DNA of 64,000 nucleotides from Sporosarcina luteola (GTDB lineage: Bacteria > Bacillota > Bacilli > Bacillales_A > Planococcaceae), in the NCBI RefSeq assembly GCF_023715535.1, contig NZ_JAMBOI010000003.1, positions 186,001 through 250,000 of the forward strand, in the 5' to 3' direction. How positions within the stretch are numbered: the first letter of the stretch is position 1; each line of letters opens with the position of its first letter. Below the pieces are notes generated by a model, which was given only the letters and a program-made list of their open reading frames with translations, was not told the DNA's origin and ran no database searches. Position numbers and translations under genes: made by a program. Below are positions 49,949 through 59,398 of the stretch, piece by piece.

Positions 49949-51592
49949 ATGGGAAAAAAGTTCATATGTAATCTGTTGGCTTTATTGGCGCTCATGCTCT
50001 ATGTTGGTATGTCTCCCCTCCAAATAGCAAGCGCTGACACTACTATCGAAGAAAGCACGACCGAAATTGCGGCACCGAGCTGGGTCGCTCCTGCAAGCTA
50101 TCTCGCATTAGGCGATTCGCTTGCCGCGGGAATGGATCATTCCGGAAAAATGGGTAACGGCTATGCTGATTACCTGGCGGATACTCTGGAAGAAACAGGG
50201 CTTTTGGATTCTTTCAATAAAACCTTCGCTGTGCCAGGCTACACGACAAAGGATGTACTGAAGGACATCGAAGAAAATGCGACGCGGGAAGTTGACGGCA
50301 AGTCCATCCGACTTCATGACGCGATTGCCAATGCAGGTCTGATCACGATCAGTGCGGGTGCGAATGATGTGCTTGCGCATGTGATTGATCCGCAGACAAA
50401 GAAATTAGCTATTAATGCGGAAGCGGTTCAGCTCGAAGTAAAGCAAGTCGGGATGAATCTGATGCAGATTGTTTCTGCAATCCACAAAATTAATCCTGAT
50501 GCGCAAGTCTATATAATGGGGTATTATAATCCGTTCCCTCAGATGCCGCAGGAAGTACAACCTATGCTTGCCCAGTTATTGACGGGGTTGAATACTGCAA
50601 TTTCTACGGTCGCACAACTCCCGAATGTTGAGTGGGTCGAAACGGCTGATGCTGTTGCGAAGGATTTCGGAAATTATTTGCCAAATCCGCAAAATATCCA
50701 TTTAAGTTCGGAAGGATACCAGGTCGTGGCGGAACAGTTTTGGAATAAAGTACAGGCAGATTATCCTTGGATTCCTGTTGATGCTTTTATAGCGGATGAT
50801 GTTACGACGGATACCATCACGCTCGCTTGGAAAGCGGCGACTACCGAGGGACAGATCGCAGCGTATGATATTTTTCTCGAGGGTAACAAGATCGGGTCCG
50901 TTGACGGCGATGTATTTTCATTCACGGTCGGAGAATTGAAGGAAAATCATGCGTATGCATTTTCCATCGTGGCAGTAGATCAAAATGGAAACAGCAGTGA
51001 GGAATCGCCTTCCGTGAATGTGACGACGGAATCTATCAACTCCTCTTTGTTCAGCGACATAAAAGGTCATTGGGCAGAGAATGCAATCGAGCAAGCTGCT
51101 TTGCTTGGAATCTTCAATGGTTATGCGGATGGATCGTTCAGACCGGATAATGGGTTGACCCGAGCTCAAGCTGCTTCGGTTTTCGTTCGGGCATTGCAGC
51201 TGCCGGCGAGCGATATTTCAGTTCCATTCGATGATATTGCGGATTATGCGGCGGCAACGCAAACCGACATACAAGCCGCGTTTGCACATGGAATTGTCAA
51301 AGGTGATAACGGACATTTCAAACCGACGGAAAATGTGACGCGTGCACAACTTGCACTTATGGTGTGGCGCGCTGCCACGAATGAGCTTGGCGGCGACATG
51401 CCTGCATCGAACACATTCACACTGCCTGCAGATATGGGCAACTATGATGCAGAAACAGTCCAGGCGATTGCAACGATGAGCGGACTTGGCGTCATTACAT
51501 TGGAGGACGGTTCATTCAACCCGACTGAACCTGCTACACGTGCATTCGCTGCAAGCCTATTGACGAAGTTGTTGAGCTTAGCAACTCAGTAA
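49949..51592 (+). CDS. Secreted SGNH/GDSL hydrolase with FN3 and three SLH domains
   Basis: A 547-residue protein starting MGKKFICNLLALLALMLYVG after GGGAGGAATT. The signal peptide ends near residue 29. The SGNH hydrolase domain (45-275) has block I YLALGDSLAAG (Ser57), block III SAGAND (Asn139) and the catalytic His251 in QNIHLSSEGY, where the usual preceding Asp is missing. A fibronectin type III-like domain (275-362) follows. Three SLH repeats (365-547; e.g. GIFNGYADGSFRPDNGLTRAQAASV) should anchor it to pyruvylated cell-wall polymer. Likely a surface esterase or lipase. Confidence 0.9.
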   Translation: MGKKFICNLLALLALMLYVGMSPLQIASADTTIEESTTEIAAPSWVAPASYLALGDSLAAGMDHSGKMGNGYADYLADTLEETGLLDSFNKTFAVPGYTTKDVLKDIEENATREVDGKSIRLHDAIANAGLITISAGANDVLAHVIDPQTKKLAINAEAVQLEVKQVGMNLMQIVSAIHKINPDAQVYIMGYYNPFPQMPQEVQPMLAQLLTGLNTAISTVAQLPNVEWVETADAVAKDFGNYLPNPQNIHLSSEGYQVVAEQFWNKVQADYPWIPVDAFIADDVTTDTITLAWKAATTEGQIAAYDIFLEGNKIGSVDGDVFSFTVGELKENHAYAFSIVAVDQNGNSSEESPSVNVTTESINSSLFSDIKGHWAENAIEQAALLGIFNGYADGSFRPDNGLTRAQAASVFVRALQLPASDISVPFDDIADYAAATQTDIQAAFAHGIVKGDNGHFKPTENVTRAQLALMVWRAATNELGGDMPASNTFTLPADMGNYDAETVQAIATMSGLGVITLEDGSFNPTEPATRAFAASLLTKLLSLATQ

Positions 51593-51596
51593 AATG

Positions 51597-51650
51597 AAAA
51601 GAGACTGGCCGGAAAGTCGATAGATCGACTTTTTGGCGGTCTCTTTTATA
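51597..51650 (+). terminator. Terminator after the SLH hydrolase
   Basis: A long stem formed by AAAAGAGACTGGCCGGAAAGTCGAT and its imperfect complement, ending TCTCTTTTATA, lies just after the stop codon. Confidence 0.85.
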
Positions 51651-51701
51651 TGTGGCGACATTTTATGATCACTTGAATCGTTTAATGATTACTTGCACTA
51701 A

Positions 51702-51752
51702 TAAAGCAGGGCCGTCCAGAAAGTCAGTAAAACTGACTTTCCGGACAGCCCT
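51702..51752 (-). terminator. Terminator after the DUF779 gene
   Basis: AGGGCTGTCCGGAAAGTCAGT pairs almost fully with ACTGACTTTCTGGACGGCCCT on the minus strand, followed by GCTTTATTAG. It starts at the DUF779 stop codon. The arms resemble the neighbouring terminator at 51597-51650 (shared GGAAAGTC core), suggesting a common origin. Confidence 0.8.
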
Positions 51753-52115
51753 TTATGCTTCCTGCCTTAGCAGTTCATTCTCCTCTGCCGTAAAGGCGCG
51801 GGACCGTGTAAGGAACCGCTTCCCTTCCACCCCCTCCAGTGAGAACATGCCTCCCCTGCCTTCCACGACATCAATGATCAGCTGCGTATGCTTCCAATAG
51901 TCAAATTGGTTTTTATGCATGTAGAACGGTGTGCCGCCGATATGACCGAGGAGGACGTCCTGATCACCGATGATCAGGTCGCCTTCCGGGTAGCACATCG
52001 GGGAGGAGCCGTCGCAGCAGCCTCCCGATTGGTGGAACATTAACGGGCCATGCTTGCCCTTCAATAATTCAATCAATTCCAAAGCAGCGTCCGTTGCGAG
52101 AACGCGTTCAGGCAT
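51753..52115 (-). CDS. DUF779 protein, aldehyde dehydrogenase partner
   Basis: A 120-residue DUF779 protein with the cysteine-rich FHQSGGCCDGSSPMCYP motif. The start MPERVLATDAALELIE is preceded by AAAGGAGGAATGCCA. DUF779 genes regularly sit beside acetaldehyde dehydrogenase genes, as here (40 bases downstream of one). Its function is not known; the cysteines suggest metal or thiol chemistry. Confidence 0.88.
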   Translation of the reverse strand: MPERVLATDAALELIELLKGKHGPLMFHQSGGCCDGSSPMCYPEGDLIIGDQDVLLGHIGGTPFYMHKNQFDYWKHTQLIIDVVEGRGGMFSLEGVEGKRFLTRSRAFTAEENELLRQEA

Positions 52116-52155
52116 TGGCATTCCTCCTTTCATTCAAAAGTCCGGAATTTCGCTA

Positions 52156-53697
52156 TCAAAAGAATCCTAATTTGTCTTCGCTATAGCTGACGAGCATGTT
52201 TTTCGTCTGTTGGTAATGTGAAAGCATTTGCAGATGGTTTTCGCGTCCGATTCCGGATGCCTTGTAGCCTCCGAATGCGGCATGCGCCGGATAGGCATGG
52301 TAGCAGTTCGTCCAGACGCGCCCTGCTTCGATGCCCCGTCCGAAGCGATATGCTGTGTTCATATCGCGTGTCCAGACGCCAGAACCTAAGCCGTATAATG
52401 TGTCGTTCGCAATTTCAAGCGCTTCTTCTTTCGTCTTGAATGTCGTCACAGAAACAACCGGTCCGAAGATCTCTTCTTGGAAAATGCGCATTTTGTTATT
52501 CCCTTTGAAGACTGTCGGCTGGACATAGTAGCCACCCGCCAATTCGCCGCCAAGCTTATTCTGCTCTCCGCCAACGAGGCACTCGGCCCCTTCCTGTTTC
52601 CCGATATCAAGATACGAAAGGATCTTTTCCAATTGCTCCGTCGAAGCTTGCGCACCCATCATGACTGTAGGGTCAAGCGGGTTGCCGATTTTAATCGCCT
52701 TGACGCGCTCAATCGCACGTTCCATGAACTTGTCGTAAATGGATTCCTGGATCAATGCACGCGAAGGGCATGTGCACACTTCCCCTTGGTTCAATGCAAA
52801 CATGACGAAACCTTCGATTGCTTTGTCTAGGAATGCATCGTCTTCCGCCATGACGTCCTCAAAGAAGATGTTCGGCGATTTCCCGCCAAGCTCAAGCGTC
52901 ATCGGAATCAGGTTCTGGGATGCATACTGCATGATGAGGCGGCCCGTCGTCGTCTCGCCTGTAAATGCAATTTTCCCGATTCGCGGGCTCGATGCGAGCG
53001 GTTTACCTGCCTCTAGACCGAAACCGTTAACGATATTAAGAACACCAGCTGGTAGAAGGTCCTCGATCAATTCCATCAGCACGAGAATGGATGAAGGCGT
53101 CTGTTCAGCTGGTTTCAGCACGACGCAGTTCCCTGCAGCGAGAGCAGGCGCCAGCTTCCAAACTGCCATTAGCAACGGGAAGTTCCAAGGGATGATCTGG
53201 CCGACAACCCCAATCGGTTCATGGAAATGGTACGCAACTGTATTATTATCGATTTGGCTGACACCGCCTTCTTGTGAGCGGATTGCCGAAGCGAAATATC
53301 TGAAATGGTCGATTGCAAGCGGCAAATCAGCATTCAATGTTTCGCGGACCGCTTTACCGTTTTCCCACGTTTCCGCAACAGCTAGCATTTCTAGATTCGC
53401 TTCCATGCGGTCGGCAATTTTCAATAGGATATTCGCCCGTTCCGTGACGGACGTTTTCCCCCATGCATCCTTCGCAGCATGTGCCGCATCCAGTGCAAGC
53501 TCAATATCTTCAGCAGTCGAACGCGCCACTTGAGTGAACACTTTGCCAGTGACTGGCGTCGGGTTGTCGAAGTATTGCCCATTCACAGGGGCAACCCATT
53601 TTCCGCCGATGAAATTATCGTAGCGTTCCTTGAAATTCACCTTTGCCCCTTCTGTGTTCGGAAATGCATAAACGTGATTCTCTACAGCTTGTACCAT
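52156..53697 (-). CDS. NAD-dependent aldehyde dehydrogenase (acetaldehyde type)
   Basis: A 513-residue ALDH: the coenzyme-binding segment [33 protein letters not shown], active-site Glu in LELGGKSPN, and catalytic Cys in [11 protein letters not shown] (the double-Cys form common to AldA/ExaC-like acetaldehyde dehydrogenases). It oxidises acetaldehyde or related aldehydes. It shares a unit with DUF779. An upstream sigma-A-type promoter and a cre box suggest glucose repression through CcpA. Confidence 0.92.
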   Translation of the reverse strand: MVQAVENHVYAFPNTEGAKVNFKERYDNFIGGKWVAPVNGQYFDNPTPVTGKVFTQVARSTAEDIELALDAAHAAKDAWGKTSVTERANILLKIADRMEANLEMLAVAETWENGKAVRETLNADLPLAIDHFRYFASAIRSQEGGVSQIDNNTVAYHFHEPIGVVGQIIPWNFPLLMAVWKLAPALAAGNCVVLKPAEQTPSSILVLMELIEDLLPAGVLNIVNGFGLEAGKPLASSPRIGKIAFTGETTTGRLIMQYASQNLIPMTLELGGKSPNIFFEDVMAEDDAFLDKAIEGFVMFALNQGEVCTCPSRALIQESIYDKFMERAIERVKAIKIGNPLDPTVMMGAQASTEQLEKILSYLDIGKQEGAECLVGGEQNKLGGELAGGYYVQPTVFKGNNKMRIFQEEIFGPVVSVTTFKTKEEALEIANDTLYGLGSGVWTRDMNTAYRFGRGIEAGRVWTNCYHAYPAHAAFGGYKASGIGRENHLQMLSHYQQTKNMLVSYSEDKLGFF

Positions 53698-53792
53698 GTT
53701 CCATTCCTCCCTGTTTCTTATAGATTGCTATTGTAAGTGCAAAAATTGCACGCAAAGCCACCATATGCGCTGGTCTGCAGCGCTATTCGTAA

Positions 53793-53863
53793 TGAATGCG
53801 CTTACATTTAATAAACGAAGAGTCTGTGAATTCCATTCTATCTGACTATATAAATTATTGCAA
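53793..53863 (-). promoter_or_regulatory. ALDH promoter with downstream cre box
   Basis: TTGCAA (53858-53863), 17 bases and TAGAAT (53835-53840) form the promoter on the minus strand. ATGTAAGCGCATTCA (53793-53807) matches the CcpA cre consensus WTGNAANCGNWNNCW at all positions and lies about 20-35 bases inside the transcript, a road-block position. The rest of the 313-base gap 53698-54010 shows no gene. Confidence 0.75.
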
Positions 53864-54010
53864 GTTACATAGTTTAGCACCGATCACAGCATAATTATCA
53901 CCATCACGTATATATCTCTATTGTTTACCATTTATTAATCCCGCCGTAATAATTTGTTCATACTTTCCTCTTACAATGAAAACAACGAGTATAAGAAAGG
54001 GGTTTTATTT

Positions 54011-55171
54011 ATGGCCAATTCATTCGGCAAGCGCTTCTTATCAACAGTCGGCGCGGGTATTCTCGGGTCGGCACTTACATTGGGCGTCGTAGCGAATACG
54101 GACATATTACAGGTGAAAACACAGAATGCGGCAACGGCAGGTGTAACAGAAAGTTCAACCTCAACGCCTAATTTCATTCAAACTACGGCGAACTCTCCAA
54201 CTTCCCTATCCGATATGGTAGAGCATGCATCGAAAGGAATTGTTGGTGTATCGAACTTCAAAAATACCGGTAACCGCTTCGCCGGCAGTTCTCAGCTATC
54301 TGAATACGGGTCCGGCTCCGGGGTCATCTATAAAATCGATGGCGATGATGCCTATATCGTGACGAACAATCACGTCATTGAAGGGGCAGGCAAAATCGAA
54401 GTGACATTGCAAGGCGGCGAGAAGGAAACTGCAGAGCTGATCGGCAGCGATGCATTGACCGACCTTGCCGTTCTTAAAATCAATGCCAAACTTGTCGACA
54501 CTGCCCTTGAGTTCGGAGATTCCGATAAATTGCGCGCAGGTGATCCTGTCGTCGCCATCGGAAACCCGCTTAGCCTTGACTTCTCCGGCACCGTTACACA
54601 AGGCATCATTAGTGCACCATCTCGTTCTATCGACGTGAAAACGACTGCAGGCAACTGGGAAATGAACGTCATTCAAACGGACGCGGCCATCAATCCCGGC
54701 AATAGCGGCGGCGCCCTTCTGACAACAGATGGAAAACTGATTGGCATCAACAGTTTGAAAATCGCGGATAACGGCATAGAAGGACTCGGCTTCGCAATCC
54801 CGAGCAATGACGTCGTTCCATTGCTTGAACAAATTACGAAAGACGGCAAAATCGAACGGCCGTATATCGGCGTTGGCCTTGCAGACTTGGCCGAGGTTCC
54901 GTATATGTATGTACAGGATCTCCCGGAAGAAGTGAAAGGCGGCGTCATGGTCGCCAGTGTCGACCCGACATCTGCAGCGGGCAAAGCTGGATTGAAAGAG
55001 CAAGACGTCATCACGGCGATTAACGGAACCGACATAAGCAACTCCATGGAACTGCGGAAATTCCTTTATTCGGAACTTAAAATCGGTGACAAAGCGACAC
55101 TTACCGTTTACTCAGGCTCCCAAAAACGGACAGTTGAATTGACGTTGACGAGTAATTCACCTGTTGAATAA
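54011..55171 (+). CDS. HtrA-like membrane serine protease (S1C)
   Basis: A 386-residue DegP/HtrA protein. An N-terminal membrane anchor (FLSTVGAGILGSALTLGVVA) is followed by a trypsin-like domain with triad His121 (NNHVIEGA), Asp151 (TDLAVLKI) and Ser232 (PGNSGGALL), then one PDZ domain (about 290-385). GAAAGGGGTTTTATTT precedes the ATG. It degrades misfolded proteins at the membrane/wall interface. The two-component system 2 kb downstream could control it, but no shared site was identified. Confidence 0.94.
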   Translation: MANSFGKRFLSTVGAGILGSALTLGVVANTDILQVKTQNAATAGVTESSTSTPNFIQTTANSPTSLSDMVEHASKGIVGVSNFKNTGNRFAGSSQLSEYGSGSGVIYKIDGDDAYIVTNNHVIEGAGKIEVTLQGGEKETAELIGSDALTDLAVLKINAKLVDTALEFGDSDKLRAGDPVVAIGNPLSLDFSGTVTQGIISAPSRSIDVKTTAGNWEMNVIQTDAAINPGNSGGALLTTDGKLIGINSLKIADNGIEGLGFAIPSNDVVPLLEQITKDGKIERPYIGVGLADLAEVPYMYVQDLPEEVKGGVMVASVDPTSAAGKAGLKEQDVITAINGTDISNSMELRKFLYSELKIGDKATLTVYSGSQKRTVELTLTSNSPVE

Positions 55172-55177
55172 ATAGGG

Positions 55178-55221
55178 AAACACCTCTGCCATTTCCAGTT
55201 GTAGCAGAGGTGTTTATTTTT
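55178..55221 (+). terminator. Terminator after htrA-like gene
   Basis: AAACACCTCTGC pairs perfectly with GCAGAGGTGTTT, followed by ATTTTT. Confidence 0.92.
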
Positions 55222-55317
55222 AATTCCTGAAATATTCTCAAAAATAATTCCATCTCACTTGGAGTGAGGATATAATTATTGGTATCAGAGATATATTTTA
55301 TAAAGGGGGAATGAAAA

Positions 55318-56043
55318 TTGAAACCACTCATCGGCATTACTTCAAACATAGATTCGACTGCACACACACTTCAAAACACTTACATCCAGGCGGTCATCGC
55401 TGGAGGTGGCGTACCTTTTATCATACCGACAGGGGTGGAAAGCGACATCCAGCAAATCACCACGCTCCTCGATGGGTTGATCATATCAGGCGGAGGTGAC
55501 ATGAATCCTCATATATTCAATGAGGAACCAGTGCCGCAGCTTGGCAACGTGACGCCCGAACGAGATTCAATCGAGATGGAGCTTGTCAGGCATATGCTCA
55601 CGCTGGATAAACCGATTCTCGGCATATGCAGAGGCCTCCAAGTGCTGAATGTCGCTATCGGAGGTACACTTTACCAGGACATCGGCTCGCAATGCAGCAG
55701 CCCGATATTGCAGCACGATCAAAAAGCGAAAAGGGAGTATCAATCCCATGCGGTGCATATTGAAAAAGGGACGATTCTTGACTCCATCGCGGCTTCAAAT
55801 AAAATTATGGTCAATTCTTTTCATCACCAGGCGTTGAAGGATGTCCCTTCTCCGCTCGTCGTAACGGGCAAGGCAAGCGACGGAATTGTGGAAGCGGTTG
55901 AAAGTACGGAGCATCATTTCGTTGTCGGCGTGCAATGGCATCCCGAGGCTTTGATGCAAAACGCCGACCAGGTCTCTATGCGCTTATTCGAGGCCTATAT
56001 GAAGGCTTGTGTTGAGAGGATGGCTGCAGTTGAATATCATTGA
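55318..56043 (+). CDS. Gamma-glutamyl hydrolase-like class I amidotransferase (peptidase C26, PuuD type)
   Basis: A 241-residue protein starting at TTG (LKPLIGITSNIDSTAH) with GGGGGAATGAAAA before it. The nucleophile Cys is in LGICRGLQVLNVAIGGTLYQD and the His-Glu pair in QWHPE. Related enzymes hydrolyse gamma-glutamyl-GABA or other gamma-glutamyl amides. It overlaps the following dipeptidase by 14 bases, so the two probably work on related small peptides. Confidence 0.88.
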   Translation: MKPLIGITSNIDSTAHTLQNTYIQAVIAGGGVPFIIPTGVESDIQQITTLLDGLIISGGGDMNPHIFNEEPVPQLGNVTPERDSIEMELVRHMLTLDKPILGICRGLQVLNVAIGGTLYQDIGSQCSSPILQHDQKAKREYQSHAVHIEKGTILDSIAASNKIMVNSFHHQALKDVPSPLVVTGKASDGIVEAVESTEHHFVVGVQWHPEALMQNADQVSMRLFEAYMKACVERMAAVEYH

Positions 56044-57010
56044 TCTCCACTGTGATGTACTGGCAAGAATGCATAAAGCAAAAGGGAATCTATCATTTAC
56101 AGATTCCAAAGATCTCGATGTTACGTACGAAAAGCTGAAACAAGGTGGAGTCCACATCCAAGCATTTGCCATATTCATATCGCCGTCCATTAAGTCGGAC
56201 CAGAAATTCCAAGCAGCACTCGATCAGATTCATTATTTTTACACCGAAGTGATCGGCAAAAATCCGAATATGAAGGCCCTGAAAACGTGGGCTGATTTTG
56301 ACCAGCTCCAGGAAGGAAAGATCGGTGCATTTCTTACGCTCGAAGGAGTCGATTGCATTGGGAATGACATGCAAAAGCTGTCGATTCTTAGGGAACTTGG
56401 TGTCCTTTCAATCGGGCTGACATGGAATAATGCGAATTTGGCGGCGGATGGCGGCGGTGAGGAACGCGGTGCAGGTCTTACTGCATTCGGGAAGGAAATT
56501 ATCGCATTTTGTAATGAAAATACTATTCTTTCGGACGTATCCCATCTATGCGAAAAAGCCTTTTGGGACGTTTTGGATATAGCCCACTTTCCAATTGCAA
56601 GCCACTCCAACTCCAAGACGATTTGCAATGACAGTCGGAACTTGACGGATGAGCAAGCCACTCATTTATTTAAAGCGAACGGCCTGATCCATGTCGTGTA
56701 TAACCCGCCTTTTGTCATCGAAAAAGGCGATGCTTCCATATCGGCTCTCATCACACATATCGACCATTTCTGCTCCCTTGGAGGCGTTCGGCAAATTGGG
56801 TTGGGATCAGATTTCGACGGCATTTCGGAAAAGATTATCAGCCTTGAAGATGCTTCGATGCACCCCAATCTGATCAACGAGCTGTTGAAAAAGTATAGTG
56901 AGGATGAAGTGAAGGGATTTGCCTACAAGAACTTCCTCGATTATCGTCCAGGTAGGAAGACTGTGCGGAGGCAATTAGCAAGGGAAGAACTGTCTTCTAT
57001 AGAAAAGTAG
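56030..57010 (+). CDS. Membrane dipeptidase, family M19
   Basis: A 326-residue M19 dipeptidase. The zinc ligands are in IIDLHCDVL (His-x-Asp), the LTLEGVDCIG glutamate and DVSHL; GSDFDGI closes the active site. The start is taken as TTG at 56030 with AGAGGATGG upstream; other in-frame starts (GTG 56009, TTG 56012) are possible. Family members cleave dipeptides, including D-amino acid forms. Overlaps the amidotransferase-like gene. Confidence 0.9.
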   Translation: MNIIDLHCDVLARMHKAKGNLSFTDSKDLDVTYEKLKQGGVHIQAFAIFISPSIKSDQKFQAALDQIHYFYTEVIGKNPNMKALKTWADFDQLQEGKIGAFLTLEGVDCIGNDMQKLSILRELGVLSIGLTWNNANLAADGGGEERGAGLTAFGKEIIAFCNENTILSDVSHLCEKAFWDVLDIAHFPIASHSNSKTICNDSRNLTDEQATHLFKANGLIHVVYNPPFVIEKGDASISALITHIDHFCSLGGVRQIGLGSDFDGISEKIISLEDASMHPNLINELLKKYSEDEVKGFAYKNFLDYRPGRKTVRRQLAREELSSIEK

Positions 57011-57024
57011 ACGGAAAATTAACC

Positions 57025-57057
57025 AGCCCGCTTTCATGGCTAAGCGGGTTTTTCTTC
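57025..57057 (+). terminator. Terminator after the M19 gene
   Basis: CCCGCTT pairs with AAGCGGG around TCATGGCT, followed by TTTTTCTTCTTC. Confidence 0.9.
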
Positions 57058-57110
57058 TTCATTCCGTTATAATCATAGAATAGAATAACCTTTACATAGG
57101 AGGACTGAAT

Positions 57111-57812
57111 ATGAAAATCCTCGTAATCGAAGACAATGAAAGTGTATCTTCCATGATTGAACTGTTTTTTGAAAAGGAAGGGATTTACGGCGAGTTCGTG
57201 AAAGACGGACTCCTAGGCTATGAACGGGCTGTCTCGGGAAGTTGGGATTGCCTAATTATCGACTGGATGCTTCCTGGGATGGATGGTGTGACAATCTGTC
57301 GGAAGTTGCGAAAAGCCGAAGTTGCAGTGCCGATTATTATGCTGACAGCGAAAAACAGTGAATCCGACCAGGTTCTTGGGCTTGAGATGGGTGCGGATGA
57401 TTATGTCACGAAGCCGTTCAGTCCGCTAGCGCTTATGGCTCGCATTAAAGCTGTTACACGCAGGTATTTGATCGCAAAAGAGGATCGAGTTGATGTCGTC
57501 ACACTGAAAACGAAACACTTCACTATTAATACCGCTACCCGCGAAGTGCTCTTGGACGGCAAGCCGGTACCGAATTTGACGCCGAAGGAATTCGATCTGC
57601 TCCATTTTTTCATTCAACATCCAAAGCAGGTGTTTTCGCGCGAGCAGCTTCTCGATCAAGTGTGGGGCTATGACTTCTACGGCGATGACCGGACAGTCGA
57701 TGTGCATATCAAGCGATTGAGGTCGAAGGTGTCAAAGGCGGATCAGCCGTTTTTCCATACGGTATGGGGCGTAGGCTACCGATTCGACGAAGCGACCGGT
57801 GAGCAGGAATGA
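57111..57812 (+). CDS. OmpR-family response regulator
   Basis: A 233-residue regulator. The receiver domain has ED at 7-8, the phospho-acceptor Asp51 (LIIDWMLPGMDG), Thr79 and Lys101 (VTKPFSP). The winged-helix DNA-binding domain (about 130-230) has LTPKEFDLLHFFIQHPKQVFSREQLLDQVWG and DDRTVDVHIKRLRSKV. GGAGGACTGAAT precedes the ATG. It overlaps its kinase gene by four bases. The signal is unknown. Confidence 0.95.
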   Translation: MKILVIEDNESVSSMIELFFEKEGIYGEFVKDGLLGYERAVSGSWDCLIIDWMLPGMDGVTICRKLRKAEVAVPIIMLTAKNSESDQVLGLEMGADDYVTKPFSPLALMARIKAVTRRYLIAKEDRVDVVTLKTKHFTINTATREVLLDGKPVPNLTPKEFDLLHFFIQHPKQVFSREQLLDQVWGYDFYGDDRTVDVHIKRLRSKVSKADQPFFHTVWGVGYRFDEATGEQE

Positions 57813-59233
57813 AGATCAAATACTTCTATCAGCAGCTCGCAAGCCATTTCAGTGTCATCATCATCGCTTTTCTCATCCTGAGCCTGCTTTTTTCCCATTT
57901 TGTCGAGCAGTTCGTCTATGACAATAAAACCGAGGAACTCGCCTCCTACGGACAATCGATTTTGACGGATATTGAGCAGGAGCAACGAAACTCCCGATCC
58001 ATTTTGAAATCATACGGCTATGTGTTGGAGAGCAGGGATATCCAATACAGCTTGTTCGATGAAAAGTCCGTCATCATTTATTCTACCGGGCTGAACACGC
58101 CTTTGATTGAACTGAATGAGGAAGAATGGCGTGCACTGCAAAGTGGGAAAACGATTACCGTTAAACAAGAACTCAAACGGTTCGGGCAGGCGGTCACGTT
58201 CGTCCTCCTCCCCTATTTCCATAGAGACCAGTTTGTCGGTGGTGTTTTATTAACCTCACCGATCAAAGGCTCCCGGGAAATCATCTCGCAGATGAACAGC
58301 TATTTAATCTACACAACGGTAATTACGCTCGCGATTGCATTGTTGTTGAGCGGATTGCTATCGACTTTCCACGGCCGGCGCATCAATCGGCTTCGTTCGG
58401 CTACTGCGAATGTGGCACAAGGCGATTATTCTGTTCGTATTCCGACAGCGGGTGTCGATGAAATCGGAGAGCTTGCGGGGGATTTCAACAGGATGGTCGA
58501 GAAGCTTGAAGCATCGGCAGAGGAAATCGAAAACCTTGAAAACCGCCGCCGGCAATTCATGGCGGACGTATCGCACGAACTCAGGACCCCTCTTACAACA
58601 ATCCGCGGCATCATCGAAGGTTTGCGCAATGACATGATCTCCGAATCGGAAAAGGAGCGGGGCCTGCAACTCGCAAGCAGCGAAACGATGCGACTTATAC
58701 GCCTTGTGAATGAAAATCTCGACTACGAAAAGATCCGTTCAAATCAAGTCACATTGGTGAAACAGGAGATCCAACTTAGTGAACTGCTTGAAATCATTCA
58801 GGAGCAACTTGAGGATGCCGCTGCCGAACGCGGCGATAAAATCGTTGTGGACGTTAGAGAGGAAGTTTCTGTCTTCGCCGATTATGACCGGCTCACCCAG
58901 GTGTTAATTAATATCGCGAAAAACAGCATCCAATTCACGGAAAACGGAATGATTTGGCTTCGGGGATATACGTCGGAGGAGAAGACGGTCATCGAAATCG
59001 AAGATACCGGCATCGGAATGGACCCCGGGGAAGTCGAGAAGATTTGGAGCCGGTTCTACAAGGCAATCGACTCACGGACGACGAATCCATATGGCGAATT
59101 CGGACTCGGGTTATCGATTGTGAAGCAGCTGGTGACCATGCACGGTGGAACCATTGCTGTCGAGAGTGAGAAAGGTGAAGGGACGAAATTCAGGATTGAG
59201 TTGCCGGGTGGATTGGCGGGCGGGAATAATTGA
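57809..59233 (+). CDS. Sensor histidine kinase
   Basis: A 474-residue kinase. TM1 about 13-33, external sensor 34-163, TM2 164-186, HAMP 187-240, HisKA with His256 (FMADVSHELRTPLTTIRG), and an ATPase domain with N-box NIAKNSIQF, DTGIGM and GLGLSIVKQL. The external part has no recognised ligand-binding fold. The start overlaps the regulator stop (ATGA). Partner to the OmpR-type regulator. Confidence 0.95.
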   Translation: MKIKYFYQQLASHFSVIIIAFLILSLLFSHFVEQFVYDNKTEELASYGQSILTDIEQEQRNSRSILKSYGYVLESRDIQYSLFDEKSVIIYSTGLNTPLIELNEEEWRALQSGKTITVKQELKRFGQAVTFVLLPYFHRDQFVGGVLLTSPIKGSREIISQMNSYLIYTTVITLAIALLLSGLLSTFHGRRINRLRSATANVAQGDYSVRIPTAGVDEIGELAGDFNRMVEKLEASAEEIENLENRRRQFMADVSHELRTPLTTIRGIIEGLRNDMISESEKERGLQLASSETMRLIRLVNENLDYEKIRSNQVTLVKQEIQLSELLEIIQEQLEDAAAERGDKIVVDVREEVSVFADYDRLTQVLINIAKNSIQFTENGMIWLRGYTSEEKTVIEIEDTGIGMDPGEVEKIWSRFYKAIDSRTTNPYGEFGLGLSIVKQLVTMHGGTIAVESEKGEGTKFRIELPGGLAGGNN

Positions 59234-59261
59234 GCCCTTGTGCGATTAATGGAGCCCTTGC
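59231..59261. repeat. Two GAGCCCTTG units 20 bp apart (array E)
   Basis: GAGCCCTTG occurs at 59232 and 59252, the first overlapping the kinase stop codon (TGA). With only two copies this may be coincidence, but the 20-bp step equals that of the CGCATAAA arrays. Confidence 0.55.
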
Positions 59262-59269
59262 CAGATAAA

Positions 59270-59311
59270 AGGTCTGCTAACCGGTATGAAACTGATTGGC
59301 AGACCTATTCA
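59270..59311 (+). terminator. Possible terminator after the kinase gene
   Basis: AGGTCTGC and GCAGACCT form an 8-bp stem around a 21-base loop, followed by ATTCATTCC. The T-tract is poor. Confidence 0.5.
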
Positions 59312-59398
59312 TTCCGTCCCCTCACATTTATTAAGAATGCGAATCTTCCATTCTTTGGTACTATACAGTTAACTTAATGAAACTATCGAGGTGTTTCT

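Noticed and set aside
54011..59233. HtrA and the downstream two-component system as a CssRS-type regulon
   Set aside because: Gene neighbourhood alone is suggestive, but two unrelated genes and two terminators lie between them and no shared operator was found, so it is not claimed.
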